From contig CAZQGO010000002.1 of assembly GCA_964593065.1 (NCBI GenBank), positions 62,001 through 126,000 on the forward strand: a stretch of 64,000 bases of DNA, read 5' to 3'. Positions 39,065 through 48,205 of the stretch are shown here, in pieces. The DNA is from CAZQGO01 sp964593065. Its GTDB lineage: Bacteria > Oederibacteriota > JAAXVQ01. The notes under the pieces were generated by a model. It saw only the letters and a program-made list of their open reading frames with translations. It made no database searches and was not told the origin of the DNA. Made by a program: the position numbers and the translations under genes. How positions within the stretch are numbered: position 1 is the stretch's first letter; the number at the start of each line of letters is the position of its first letter.

Positions 39065-40660
39065 TCAGCGCGGGGGGCCGGGACGGCGCCGGCCGGAAAT
39101 GAAATCCCACAGGCACAGAATCAGCATCAGCCACGGCAGCCACGGGCCGAAGCGCGTGTACAGCGTCAGGGCCGTCCGGGGACGGATGTTCGCGACCAGC
39201 GCCGCGCGGGCGTTCACGGGGACCAATCCCAGGGAAACCCCGTCCGGTCCAAAAATGCAGGATACGCCGGTGGCCGCGGCCCGGACAAGATACCGGCCGG
39301 TTTCGGCGGCCCGCAGCGCCGAGAACATGGCATGCTGCGCGGGGGCGGCGGTCGCTCCGAACCACGTGTCGTTCGTGACCACGACGAGAAATTGGCCGCC
39401 CTGCAAAACCAGCTCCCGGGCGTATTGCGGAAACAGGCTTTCGAAACAAATCAGGGAGCCGAATTTCAGGGAACGCCCGCTCAGCCCGACGCGCAGCACC
39501 TGCCGTTTCGCGCCCGGGGTGAAATTGCCGGCCCCGTAGCGATCGACGACCTTCCGCAGGAAAAACAACAGCGAGTCCCTGAAGGGCACGTATTCCCCGA
39601 AGGGAACGAGATGCCGTTTGGAGCTGGAACCCGCAACGCGGCCGTCGCCGCCGATCACGATTAAGGAATTGAAATAGCGGAAGGTCCCCGCAGCGGTGGC
39701 CTCCACGGTGTCGCTGCCCACCAGCTGCGCCACCCGCCAGCGCCGGGACCAGGAGGAAACTTCCTGCGCCAAGCCATAATCCCAGTTGAAGATGCCCGGG
39801 AAGGCCGACTCGGGCCAAACCACCAACTCCGCCCGGCGTTGGGAGGCTTCGGCGATCAAGTCGCGGTAAACCCCCAGGGTGCGGGCGCGATAAGTCTCGT
39901 CCCAGACCTGGTCCTGGTCGATATCCCCCTGCAAAGCCGCCACCCGGACCGGCGCGCTCCCCGGGTCCCGCCGCAGCTGAATTTTTTCGTACCCCGCGCC
40001 CAGCAGTAAAATCACCGCGATTCCGGTCCACAGCAAGCTCCGCCCGGGAATGCCGCCGTGAGGCCGCGGCAGGGGCGGGCGGACCACTTCCTGCCCGCCG
40101 AAATCCGGAGAGAGCCGGACCCCAAGGCGGTACACGGCGGCATTGATGAACACCGTCGCCCAGGTAAGTCCCCAGACCCCGGCGCAGGGTGCCAGGGCCA
40201 GCATGAGGCGATTATGATACTGCGCGGTCCCCAAGTCGGCCCAGGGAAATCCGGACAAGACATAGTAGCGGAGGTATTCCAGGGAGAGCCACCAGGCGGG
40301 CGCGGCGGCCCAGGACGGGACGCCTTTTTGCAGAAGGACCCGATACCCGGCCAGGAAGGCCGCGGGATACAGGGCCAGGTAGGCGGTTAACAGCAGCCAG
40401 ATCCAGGGAGCCAGGATCCCCAGGGCCGGCATGGCGGACATCCATAAAATTGACAGGCCGTAATACACCACGCCGTACAGATAGCCCCACCGCCAATAGC
40501 TTGCGCCTCCGCGGGGTTCGCGCACGGCCAGCAAGGGTACGAGGGTGAAAAAAGCCAGCACGCCCCCCTGCCAGCGCAAATGATGGACCCAGGGATTGGG
40601 GAAGGCCAAAACCCCGATCACCGCCGCCAGGAGTGTCAAGACCAGGTTTCGCTTCAGCAA
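39065..40660 (-). CDS. lnt: apolipoprotein N-acyltransferase (TTG start)
   Basis: About 531 residues. It adds the third acyl chain to lipoproteins at the inner membrane. An N-terminal block of about seven helices is followed by a nitrilase-type domain with the catalytic triad E284 (WPESAFPG), K348 (SSSKRHLVPFGEY) and C405 (SLICFESLFP). The TTG at 40660 lies directly before the first helix and after a GGGGCAGG sequence; the same frame is open further upstream, to a TTG at 40795 within the previous gene, but that stretch is not Lnt-like. Start is uncertain. The last helix anchors the C-terminus. Confidence 0.92.
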   Translation of the reverse strand: MLKRNLVLTLLAAVIGVLAFPNPWVHHLRWQGGVLAFFTLVPLLAVREPRGGASYWRWGYLYGVVYYGLSILWMSAMPALGILAPWIWLLLTAYLALYPAAFLAGYRVLLQKGVPSWAAAPAWWLSLEYLRYYVLSGFPWADLGTAQYHNRLMLALAPCAGVWGLTWATVFINAAVYRLGVRLSPDFGGQEVVRPPLPRPHGGIPGRSLLWTGIAVILLLGAGYEKIQLRRDPGSAPVRVAALQGDIDQDQVWDETYRARTLGVYRDLIAEASQRRAELVVWPESAFPGIFNWDYGLAQEVSSWSRRWRVAQLVGSDTVEATAAGTFRYFNSLIVIGGDGRVAGSSSKRHLVPFGEYVPFRDSLLFFLRKVVDRYGAGNFTPGAKRQVLRVGLSGRSLKFGSLICFESLFPQYARELVLQGGQFLVVVTNDTWFGATAAPAQHAMFSALRAAETGRYLVRAAATGVSCIFGPDGVSLGLVPVNARAALVANIRPRTALTLYTRFGPWLPWLMLILCLWDFISGRRRPGPPR

Positions 40661-40739
40661 TCGTTGCCTGCCCCTGCCCGGAGTCGGGGAGCGTCGCCCG
40701 CCCTTTTCCCGGCCGAGAGATACCGGCTGGCGCCGGATT

Positions 40740-41435
40740 TTATTTTCGCGCCGTTCCGCCGCTTGCGGACAACCACTCCGTCGCCCAGGCTGCAATTTGG
40801 GCCAGGGAGATCCAGGTCTCGCGGATGAAAACTGCCGGGGTAATGACCGGTGCAGCCACGACCGCGACCACGACCACCAGCACGCATAAATTCATGCTAT
40901 ACACGAAGATCAGGGAAAAGAACAAACCCACCTCGCGCAAGTCGCTCTGGCGGTCGCGGAGGGAATGCAGGGTCAGGGCGACATGAAAGGCCAGCGTGAA
41001 GCCGATCAGAAAGGCGAGAACGGGTTGATATTTGGGAATACTGATGAAATAAATCGGCAATAGCAGAAAGGTGTACAGGGGGAAAAAATACGGCGCCAAG
41101 GCGATAAAAAAGTTGGACTTGGAGAGGGTAACCTGGCCTCCCGCCTGGGATATTTGCAGGGATTTGATGCGTCCGCCCAGCAGGACCGCCCAAAATGCGT
41201 GGGTCAATTCATGGCCCATGACGTGCATGAAAATCGGCTTCCACAGGAGCAGGTGCATGACGAGGTACACCCCGGCGCCCACCACGAAAGCCGCCTGCGC
41301 CGGATCGCGCAGGTCGAAGCGCAGGAGATGCCGCGCCAAAACCGTGCTGCCCGCCATGGCGGGAACCAGCAGGATGCCGCCCGCGAGATATTTCACCCAG
41401 GAGGAGTTTCGGCGTGGTGAAGACGAACGCGGCAT
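40740..41435 (-). CDS. M50-like membrane metallopeptidase homologue
   Basis: 231-residue membrane protein with about six hydrophobic segments. One helix holds GHELTHAFWAVLLGG, an HExxH motif inside the membrane as in site-2 proteases (M50). The second M50 motif (NxxPxxxxDG) is not evident, so it could belong to a related family with uncertain activity. It starts 8 bases after the stop of the GGDEF gene and lies just before lnt. No ribosome site is visible, so it probably depends on translational coupling. Confidence 0.72.
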   Translation of the reverse strand: MPRSSSPRRNSSWVKYLAGGILLVPAMAGSTVLARHLLRFDLRDPAQAAFVVGAGVYLVMHLLLWKPIFMHVMGHELTHAFWAVLLGGRIKSLQISQAGGQVTLSKSNFFIALAPYFFPLYTFLLLPIYFISIPKYQPVLAFLIGFTLAFHVALTLHSLRDRQSDLREVGLFFSLIFVYSMNLCVLVVVVAVVAAPVITPAVFIRETWISLAQIAAWATEWLSASGGTARK

Positions 41436-41443
41436 CGAGGAAA

Positions 41444-42856
41444 TTAAGCCAAGGTCGACTGATTTCGCCCGTTTTGTTTGGAGCGGTAGAGGGCGGCGTC
41501 AGAGGACTCGATGAGCTGCAGGGCGGTTTTGGCGTCCCGGGGGTACTCCGCGACCCCGATGGAAATGGTTACCGAGATCGCCTTCTCCCCCGCCTGCAGG
41601 CGCAGTCCGGCGATGGTCTTGCGCAGGCGCTCCGCGGCGATCATGGCTTCTTCCTTGGTGACCTCCGGCATGATCGTGGCGAATTCCTCGCCCCCGTAGC
41701 GGGCGGGAATGTCCACATCGCGGAAGTTTTGCTTGATGGCCTTGGCCACCGCGATCAGAACCTCGTCCCCCTTGGTATGGCCGTGGGTATCGTTGATCGG
41801 CTTGAAATGGTCGATGTCCATCATCATGAGGGTCACGCGGCTGTGATACCGGTCCGCGCGGCGGATCTCGTCGTCCAAGCGCAACTGGAAGTACCTCTTC
41901 AGGTACAGTTTGGTCATGCCGTCGGTGATGGCCTGTTCGTACAAGCGGGCGTTTTCCAGAGCGATGGCCGCCAGCGACCCCAGGGTGTTGACGAAATCCT
42001 TTTCGCCCTGGGTGAATTCCTCGCGGGAAAGTTTCGGGCCCATGATCATCAGGCCGATAACGTTTTTCTTGACCAGCAGCGGGGCCACCATGACCAGCTT
42101 GGCCTGGGAGAAAAACTGATACTCCGCGGCGTAGGCAGGTTTTTCCTCCAGCTCGGAAAGCATGAGGGGATGTTCCAGCAGGTGCAGTTTCTGTAAAAAG
42201 GCTTCACCCAGGTCGAGGGTCGACGGCCGGTCCTGCTTGTCCCGCGAACCTTTGCTGTAGACCGTGACCATATGATTGCTGTCCCGGGGTTCCATGAGCA
42301 TGATGTTCATGGCGGTGATGCCCAGCTGCCCCATGCTGGTGAAGCAGGTGATCTTCAGGATCGAATCCATGGAGAGGGTGGAGTTCAGTTCCTTGCCGAT
42401 GTTGAAGAGGGTGAACAGGTCGTAGACTTTCTTGTCCAGCTCCCGGTAGGTCTTCTCGATGATTTCGGCGTGGGAGGCCAGTTCGAGGTTGGAAGTTTCC
42501 AGCTCCATGCGCTTCATTTGCGCATCCAGGATGATCTGGTTGAAATTGTTGGCCAGCAGCCCGATTTCGTCGTCCCGGGACAGGGAAATTTCACCCTGCC
42601 GCAGCCCCTGCAGGGTCTCCTCGGTTTCCTGGATAAGGGTGTGGATGGGGCGGTAGATTTGTTGAAACATGTAGTACGTCAGGTAGAGGTTGCCGGCCAA
42701 GACGGCCAGGATCAGGCCGAGGAGCGGGAAGCGCAGCGCGGGCTGTGGCAGCCGGATGGCCAGCACGAAAGCCGCGGCCAGCGCGGCGGCGATCGCCAGG
42801 CTGCCCAGGACAATCAGGTTGAATTTGCTTTTCCGGGAATAAATGAAAGCAAGCAC
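41444..42856 (-). CDS. membrane diguanylate cyclase (HAMP-GAF-GGDEF, GTG start)
   Basis: 470 residues. Two helices (about 12-34 and 43-65) enclose almost no periplasmic loop. HAMP (about 66-120), a coiled coil, a GAF-like domain (about 145-305) and GGDEF (about 310-465) follow. The active site is GGEEF at 388-392, and an inhibitory-site RDVD is at 379-382 in the right register, so an active, product-inhibited cyclase is expected. The GTG at 42856 has CAGGAG upstream. It follows the STAS/HATPase fusion by 12 bases, which connects partner-switching with c-di-GMP production. Confidence 0.92.
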   Translation of the reverse strand: MLAFIYSRKSKFNLIVLGSLAIAAALAAAFVLAIRLPQPALRFPLLGLILAVLAGNLYLTYYMFQQIYRPIHTLIQETEETLQGLRQGEISLSRDDEIGLLANNFNQIILDAQMKRMELETSNLELASHAEIIEKTYRELDKKVYDLFTLFNIGKELNSTLSMDSILKITCFTSMGQLGITAMNIMLMEPRDSNHMVTVYSKGSRDKQDRPSTLDLGEAFLQKLHLLEHPLMLSELEEKPAYAAEYQFFSQAKLVMVAPLLVKKNVIGLMIMGPKLSREEFTQGEKDFVNTLGSLAAIALENARLYEQAITDGMTKLYLKRYFQLRLDDEIRRADRYHSRVTLMMMDIDHFKPINDTHGHTKGDEVLIAVAKAIKQNFRDVDIPARYGGEEFATIMPEVTKEEAMIAAERLRKTIAGLRLQAGEKAISVTISIGVAEYPRDAKTALQLIESSDAALYRSKQNGRNQSTLA

Positions 42857-42868
42857 CGCCGGCTCCTG

Positions 42869-44098
42869 TCAAAACCGCTTGATCATGCGCAACACGTTGG
42901 TGTAATGATCGCTCCGATACTGGACTTCGTCCATCAGCGTGTTCATGAGGTAGCGCCCCAGGCCTCCCACGCGCCGCTTGGCGATGTGCTCGTGGATGTC
43001 GGGCAGCGGCAGGCTGTCGTTGTCGAAGGAACGGCCGTGGTCGGTGATCACGATCTCCAGGCGGTCGGTGTGCAGGCTCACCTTGACCTGAATGTCCTGA
43101 TGATCGTCGAAGGCGTAGGCGTGTTCCACGACATTCGCCAGGGCCTCGTCCAGGGACATCTCCACTTGCGATATTTTTTCTTCGCCGATATTTTCTTCCC
43201 GCGAAATTCCCACGATGAAATTGCGGACGTGGTTCAGGTAGTTAATATCGCTTGGAATCTTGAATTCCAGTTCCTTGACGAAGCCTGATTTGCGGCTGGG
43301 TTTCAGGGGCACCACATGGCTCCGGGCATCCACGTAGTAAATCTGGTTGCACTGGACACAGCGGAAAATATCGGCCTTGCCCGCGATGTTGACCTTGTGG
43401 CAGCCCGGGCATTGCACCTCGACGGGGAAATTCACCGGTTCCCCTTCCTCCACGACCTCGAGCGCCAGCTGGCCCGCACTGCAGTCGTCCCAGACGCGGA
43501 TGACCACCGGTCCGGGGCCGGTGAGAATCGTCGGCCCGGACCACGCACCTTGGGAAAAGGGTTGCAGCAGGGTGGGGGAAATCATGCCCCGGTCGGAAAT
43601 CATGTGCGGATTCCCGACATAGGTCGTCGCCGGCCGGTCGGAGGCGTCGCGGGCTTCGACTTTCAACTGGAAGGGGACGCCGGAGATGACCCGGCTTTTT
43701 TCCGGGAACAGGTGGAAATGATGGACCGCACGCTCCTGGTTCCCGGCATCCGCGCCGGGGCTTTTCTCGGCTTCGCCGCGAAAGCTCACCCCGGCCAGCG
43801 GCAAGGGCAGGCGGTCCAAGGAAGGCCGAAGGCTCGTGGGAACGTTGCGGAGCTCGACCTGCAAATGGGGGTTTTGCCGCGCCTGCAACAAGCCCGCCAG
43901 GAAACCTCCCATAAATTCGCTGATATGGCTGACTTTTTGAAAATCAACGATGAGATAGCTGAAATTTTCCGGTTGCAGGTCCCGCCACAGGTCCTCCAGT
44001 TCGGTAACCGTGGAATCATCAAGCCGGCCCTCTAATTCCAGCAGCGTCCGACCTGGTTCACCCTGGGCATGCCGCGCGGTGATTTTGAAATTTTTCAT
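42869..44098 (-). CDS. STAS / Ig-like / zinc ribbon / HATPase fusion (anti-sigma-type regulator)
   Basis: 409 residues with four regions. A STAS domain occupies 1-95, where the usual phosphorylated Ser position is Glu (HISEF, E61). At about 125-222 there is an Ig-like beta segment of the kind normally seen in surface proteins (VPFQLKVEARDASDRPATTY...VVIRVWDD). A four-Cys zinc ribbon follows (C230, C233, C247, C250). The final part, about 275-409, is an RsbW/SpoIIAB-like HATPase with SLDEALANVVEHAY and ITDHGRSF. AAGGA precedes the ATG at 44098. Neighbours are a STAS antagonist and an RsbU-like phosphatase, so a role in partner-switching is very likely. Confidence 0.85.
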   Translation of the reverse strand: MKNFKITARHAQGEPGRTLLELEGRLDDSTVTELEDLWRDLQPENFSYLIVDFQKVSHISEFMGGFLAGLLQARQNPHLQVELRNVPTSLRPSLDRLPLPLAGVSFRGEAEKSPGADAGNQERAVHHFHLFPEKSRVISGVPFQLKVEARDASDRPATTYVGNPHMISDRGMISPTLLQPFSQGAWSGPTILTGPGPVVIRVWDDCSAGQLALEVVEEGEPVNFPVEVQCPGCHKVNIAGKADIFRCVQCNQIYYVDARSHVVPLKPSRKSGFVKELEFKIPSDINYLNHVRNFIVGISREENIGEEKISQVEMSLDEALANVVEHAYAFDDHQDIQVKVSLHTDRLEIVITDHGRSFDNDSLPLPDIHEHIAKRRVGGLGRYLMNTLMDEVQYRSDHYTNVLRMIKRF

Positions 44099-44112
44099 GG
44101 ATCTAGTCCTTA

Positions 44113-44131
44113 ACGGCCCACCAGGGGCCGT
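44113..44131 (-). promoter_or_regulatory. hairpin before the STAS/HATPase fusion gene
   Basis: Perfect 7-bp ACGGCCC/GGGCCGT stem with a 5-base loop, directly upstream of the ribosome site of the fusion gene and 60 bases after the STAS gene stop. It may tune the ratio of the two products or protect the upstream message. There is no T run. Confidence 0.35.
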
Positions 44132-44188
44132 ATTCACAGCGGCCGGGAACAGGACAACAGGCGGGTGTCGGGCAAAAAAGCAAGGGGA

Positions 44189-44551
44189 TCAATTGGATTC
44201 TGAAAATTTTGCAACTGCGGCCGTTTCATCATTGACGATTTGGAACAATTCCGAGAATCCCAGCAAATCAAAGACCTTGTAAATTTTCGGTGACAGGTTC
44301 GTGAGCACGATATCGCCGTCATTATCGCGGATTTCGTCGATGACACCCATGAAGGTACCCAGCCCGGCGCTGCTGATGTAGTCCAATTTTGCAAGATTGA
44401 CGATCAGTTTGAATTTCTTGTTCTTGATGAGATTATTAAAAGTCTCCTCGAGTTCGGCGACCGTGTAAGCGTCCAGGAAACCCTCAACATCCACAACCGT
44501 GCATTCCGGATTGAGCTCCGAATTATGGACATTGACATTGATTTTCTTCAT
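44189..44551 (-). CDS. STAS-domain anti-anti-sigma-type antagonist
   Basis: 120-residue single STAS protein of the SpoIIAA/RsbV class. The phosphorylation loop reads LDYISSAGLGTF, placing the likely phospho-acceptor at S61. In the known scheme the HATPase kinase phosphorylates this Ser and a PP2C phosphatase reverses it; both partners are encoded next door. GAGGTGGGGG precedes the ATG. Its base composition is less GC-rich than its neighbours. The 73 bases upstream separate it from the phosphatase gene and show no convincing promoter. Confidence 0.92.
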   Translation of the reverse strand: MKKINVNVHNSELNPECTVVDVEGFLDAYTVAELEETFNNLIKNKKFKLIVNLAKLDYISSAGLGTFMGVIDEIRDNDGDIVLTNLSPKIYKVFDLLGFSELFQIVNDETAAVAKFSESN

Positions 44552-44624
44552 TCCCCCACCTCCGCCTCCAAATGAGGCTAAAGTTTAGCATACCAGCCCC
44601 TGCAAAGAAAGCATTTTTTCGCTT

Positions 44625-46172
44625 TCAGTCTATTTTGCAGGTCAGAAGCGTGATGTCATCGTGCTGGGGAGCGCCGGTGGTGAATTCCATCAGTTCGCCG
44701 ACGATGGCTTCGCTGATTTCCCGCGCGCTGCCCTTGGCATTCCGGCCCAATACGGCCGCCAGCCGCTCCTCGGTGAACTCCTGCTCCTGCGTATTCATGG
44801 CTTCCGTGACCCCATCCGTGTACACGATAAAAACATCGCCGGACTTCAAGGGCAGGTTGCCGGACTGCAGCTTGGCGTCGAAACGTTCGCCGCTATCCAG
44901 GCCCAAGGCGATGCCGGAGGGATTGAAGAGCTCGACTTTGCCGTTCGCGCGGGCCAGAATCAGGGGATTATGCCCGGCATTCGCGCAGTTGAGGGTCTTT
45001 TTATTCAGGTCCAGAAGGCAGTAGAACATGGTGACGAACATGCCGCGCTTAATGTCCTTGTAGAGCAGCGCGTTGGTGTTGCGCAGAGTATCGGCGGCGT
45101 CGGTCCGGAAACTCTGCGAACGCAGGATCGAACGGGTCATCACCATGACCAGCGAGCCGGGCACGCCCTTGCCGGATACGTCCGCCACCGTGATGCCGAG
45201 GGTCTTCTTATTCACCCACAGAAAATCATAGTAGTCCCCGCCGACCTCCTTGGCGCTGCGGTAGAAAGACACGATTTGCACGCCCTCCAAGGCAGGGTCC
45301 TCTTTCGGCAGCAGGACCGCCTGGATCTTGCGCGCGGTTTCCAATTCCTGCTCCATTTTTTCCTTCTCGATGATTTTCACCTGGGCTTGTTTCAAATCGG
45401 AGGTCATTTTATTGAAGGTGTACGCCAGGTTGCCGATCTCGTCCTGGCTGCGAACCTGGATTTGATAATCCAGGTTGCCTTGGCCGATGATCTCCGCACC
45501 CGCCTCCAGGGTCCGGATGGGACGGGCGATGATGCTCACCATGATCACCGTAACGAGGATCCCGATGAGGATGAAAATCAAGGCCAAGCCCGCGATCTTC
45601 TGCAGGGCATCCCGGATCGTCTCCTCGATGAAGGTCTGGGAGACGCCGATGTGGGCCTCGCCGATGTAGATCTGGTTGTTCAACTTGACGGGCACTCCGA
45701 TATCCACGATCTTGCTGCCTTCAAAGGGAAAGGGCTCCGAGATTTCCTTTTCCTGCTGGCCCAGCTCCTTCACCCCGGGCGGCCGGCGGTAGGTTTGCTC
45801 CGCGAAGGAAATATCGTTGTGGGCGGCGATGATTCCCTTCTCGTCCACCAGCACGGCGTACATGACGCTCTTGTTTTCCATGGCGTCTTTGACCAGGGTG
45901 GACAGGGAAAGAATATCCTTGATAAACAGGGGTTTGGCCGCGTTCCGGGCCAGGTTGCGGGCGATCGTGATACCGCGTTCCAGCATCTCGCCGCGCAGGG
46001 CTTTTTCCTCGCCCTGCAGCGCCAAGGCGCTGATGAAGACAATGGTGAAGGTCAGTAACAGGGTGACCGAGGCGCCGAATTTATAGCGCAGGCTGCCTTT
46101 GCGCTTAGGCCGAGGTTCGTGTGTGGTTTGGGATATCCCGCCGGAGGGGTGCGCGGTCTGGGCGGTCGGCAT
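44625..46172 (-). CDS. membrane SpoIIE/RsbU-type PP2C phosphatase with HAMP
   Basis: 515 residues. A basic N-terminus, a first helix (about 33-52), a periplasmic sensor (about 53-190), a second helix (about 193-214), HAMP (about 215-267), a coiled coil (about 262-285) and a PP2C-type Ser phosphatase (about 295-515). Metal-binding acids are D313 (GGDYYDF), D331 (VADVSGKG) and the later DGVTE and QHDD motifs. It should dephosphorylate the STAS protein on receipt of an envelope signal. AGGAAGG precedes the ATG. The TPR gene lies 21 bases upstream in the same operon. Confidence 0.94.
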   Translation of the reverse strand: MPTAQTAHPSGGISQTTHEPRPKRKGSLRYKFGASVTLLLTFTIVFISALALQGEEKALRGEMLERGITIARNLARNAAKPLFIKDILSLSTLVKDAMENKSVMYAVLVDEKGIIAAHNDISFAEQTYRRPPGVKELGQQEKEISEPFPFEGSKIVDIGVPVKLNNQIYIGEAHIGVSQTFIEETIRDALQKIAGLALIFILIGILVTVIMVSIIARPIRTLEAGAEIIGQGNLDYQIQVRSQDEIGNLAYTFNKMTSDLKQAQVKIIEKEKMEQELETARKIQAVLLPKEDPALEGVQIVSFYRSAKEVGGDYYDFLWVNKKTLGITVADVSGKGVPGSLVMVMTRSILRSQSFRTDAADTLRNTNALLYKDIKRGMFVTMFYCLLDLNKKTLNCANAGHNPLILARANGKVELFNPSGIALGLDSGERFDAKLQSGNLPLKSGDVFIVYTDGVTEAMNTQEQEFTEERLAAVLGRNAKGSAREISEAIVGELMEFTTGAPQHDDITLLTCKID

Positions 46173-46193
46173 GGTTCACCTTCCTGGGAGGAG

Positions 46194-48131
46194 TTATTCT
46201 ATTTTTATACCGCGTTTTTCCATCTCCTTCAACTCCATTTCTGCCTTTGCGATGGAACTTTTGGCTTCCTGATTCTCCGGATCCAGAAGCAGGATTTTCT
46301 GCCACACCTCGATGGCGCGTCGGTTTTGCCCGTCCAGGTACAGGGAGACGCCGTCGTAATACAACTTCTTGATTTCCTCCTTGTTCACGGAGGCCCGGGC
46401 CGCCTTGCCCGTCAACTTGGCCAAATATTCCTGCGCGTCGCTGTTGCCCGGGTCGGCCTTGAGGACCTCGTTGAACTTATCCTTGGCCTCCACCACACGG
46501 CCCGCGTTGGCCAGTTCCACGCCCCGCGCCAGCAAGGCTTTGACGTTGTCGCGCAGTTGCGTCCGGGCCTTGTAGAGCAGGTTTTTGGTCCGCTGGTCCT
46601 TCGGACTGACGTCCAGGGCCACTTCCAGGTTCTCAATGGCTTCGCGCAGCTTGCCCTGGGAATAGAGCTCGATGCCCTTCCGGTAGTACTTCTCGGCCTC
46701 GCTCTTTTGTTCGGTCTGCAGTTTGTCGATGTACTGCTTCGCGATCAAATTGTTCGGATCGGTCTTGAGCGTGCTCCGAAATTCGCTGATCGCGGATTTC
46801 ACGTCGCCCCGCTCGGCATATTTCAAGCCCTGCGAGGTTCGGATCTCGTTTTTCTCTTTCTGTTTCAAGGAGAGTTTCTTCAGCCCCTGCCGGGCGAGGT
46901 TGTTGCGGGAACTGAGCTTCAAAACGTAGTTCCACTCCTGGTAGGCGTCCTGGTAGCGTTTCTGCAGGTAATAGGATTCGGCCTGGTCGTTGTGCTTCTT
47001 GATTTCCCGGCCCAGCTTGTTCCGGGCCGTGGCCATGAATTTGAGGGCATTCTGATTTTTAGGATCCAGTTTTTTGACCTTGCTCCAGTGGACCAGGGCG
47101 GTTTTGAAATCCCCGTCGAAATAGGCTTCGCTGCCCTTGCGCAGGTAGTAATCGACCGCTTTTTTCTTGGCCGAGAGATATCCCCGCTGCGCCTCCTTGT
47201 CTTCCGGCAGCTGTTTCAGGAGAAGGTGGTAGTAATACAATGCCTTGATGTAGGAACCCTTGTCTTCGTAGGAATACGCCAGCTGGCGCAGGGCTTCGGG
47301 ATAATTTTTACGCTGGCTGAGCGCTTGCCTGAATTCCTTGATGGCCGCGTCCAGGTTCGCCTGCTTGTAATTGATCAGCCCCAGGCCGAAATGCGTTTCC
47401 GCCTTGCCGGGATTGATCCGCAGGGAGTTGTTGAAATATTTCGCCGCCCGGGAGACGTCGCCTTTGTAGAAATAAGCGAAGCCGAGGTTGGTCAGGGCGT
47501 CCGAGCCTCCGGACATTTTTTTACCGGCGGCGTTGTACATGCGGATGACGTCATCCAGCATGTTTTTCTGGAAATACAGGTAGGCCAGGGTGCCGTAAAT
47601 TTTTTCCTGTTTCGGATCGATTTTCAGGATCCGCTGGTACATTTTGATGGCCTCGTCCGTGTTCTGCACGTCCAGGTAGATCGTGGCCAAGTTTTTCAGG
47701 GTGTCCACGTTGTCGGGCTGGATGGCGAGACTCTGCCGCAATTGTCCCAGAGCATCGCTGGTACGGCCCTGTTTATAGTAGACGAGGCTTAAATTATTCA
47801 GCGCATCGACGTTTTTCGGGTTGATGCGCAGCACGGTGCGGAAATAATTCTCCGCCTCGTTGTAGGTGTCCAGCTGCAACTGGATGATCCCGAGCAGGAT
47901 CAGGGCCATTTCATCCTTGGGGTTGATCTGGATGACCTGTTTCAGGGGTTTCAATGCCTCCAGGTATTTGCCCTGCTGGTAGGATTTGAGCCCTTGGTTG
48001 AAAAGCTTATTGGCGCTGTTGGCGGAATTGGCGTCGCCCTCGGAAAAAACGGGTAGGGAAAGGCTTAAGAGACCGAAAATCAGCACGCTCCCGATGGCAC
48101 ATCCCGTATGACAACTCGGCCTTAAGAACAT
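46194..48131 (-). CDS. exported TPR-repeat protein
   Basis: 645 residues with an N-terminal signal peptide (VLIFGLLSLSLPVFS) and at least a dozen tetratricopeptide repeats filling the rest, for example LGIIQLQLDTYNEAENYF and LNNLSLVYYKQGRTSDAL. TPR arrays are protein-binding scaffolds; being exported, it should act in the periplasm. As the first gene of an operon with a membrane phosphatase it may present the signal to the sensor domain, which is inference. AGAAGG lies 8 bases before the ATG. A near-consensus promoter drives it. Confidence 0.88.
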   Translation of the reverse strand: MFLRPSCHTGCAIGSVLIFGLLSLSLPVFSEGDANSANSANKLFNQGLKSYQQGKYLEALKPLKQVIQINPKDEMALILLGIIQLQLDTYNEAENYFRTVLRINPKNVDALNNLSLVYYKQGRTSDALGQLRQSLAIQPDNVDTLKNLATIYLDVQNTDEAIKMYQRILKIDPKQEKIYGTLAYLYFQKNMLDDVIRMYNAAGKKMSGGSDALTNLGFAYFYKGDVSRAAKYFNNSLRINPGKAETHFGLGLINYKQANLDAAIKEFRQALSQRKNYPEALRQLAYSYEDKGSYIKALYYYHLLLKQLPEDKEAQRGYLSAKKKAVDYYLRKGSEAYFDGDFKTALVHWSKVKKLDPKNQNALKFMATARNKLGREIKKHNDQAESYYLQKRYQDAYQEWNYVLKLSSRNNLARQGLKKLSLKQKEKNEIRTSQGLKYAERGDVKSAISEFRSTLKTDPNNLIAKQYIDKLQTEQKSEAEKYYRKGIELYSQGKLREAIENLEVALDVSPKDQRTKNLLYKARTQLRDNVKALLARGVELANAGRVVEAKDKFNEVLKADPGNSDAQEYLAKLTGKAARASVNKEEIKKLYYDGVSLYLDGQNRRAIEVWQKILLLDPENQEAKSSIAKAEMELKEMEKRGIKIE

Positions 48132-48176
48132 TGCTGCGGCCTTCTTTCTAAAAATGCTCCTTCTCCGGCTAATTAA

Positions 48177-48205
48177 AATATAGCATGCGTAATATATTTT
48201 GTCAA
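48177..48205 (-). promoter_or_regulatory. near-consensus promoter for the TPR/partner-switch operon
   Basis: Minus-strand perfect -35 TTGACA (48200-48205), 17-base spacer, -10 TATATT (48177-48182), about 45 bases before the ATG at 48131. Confidence 0.78.
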
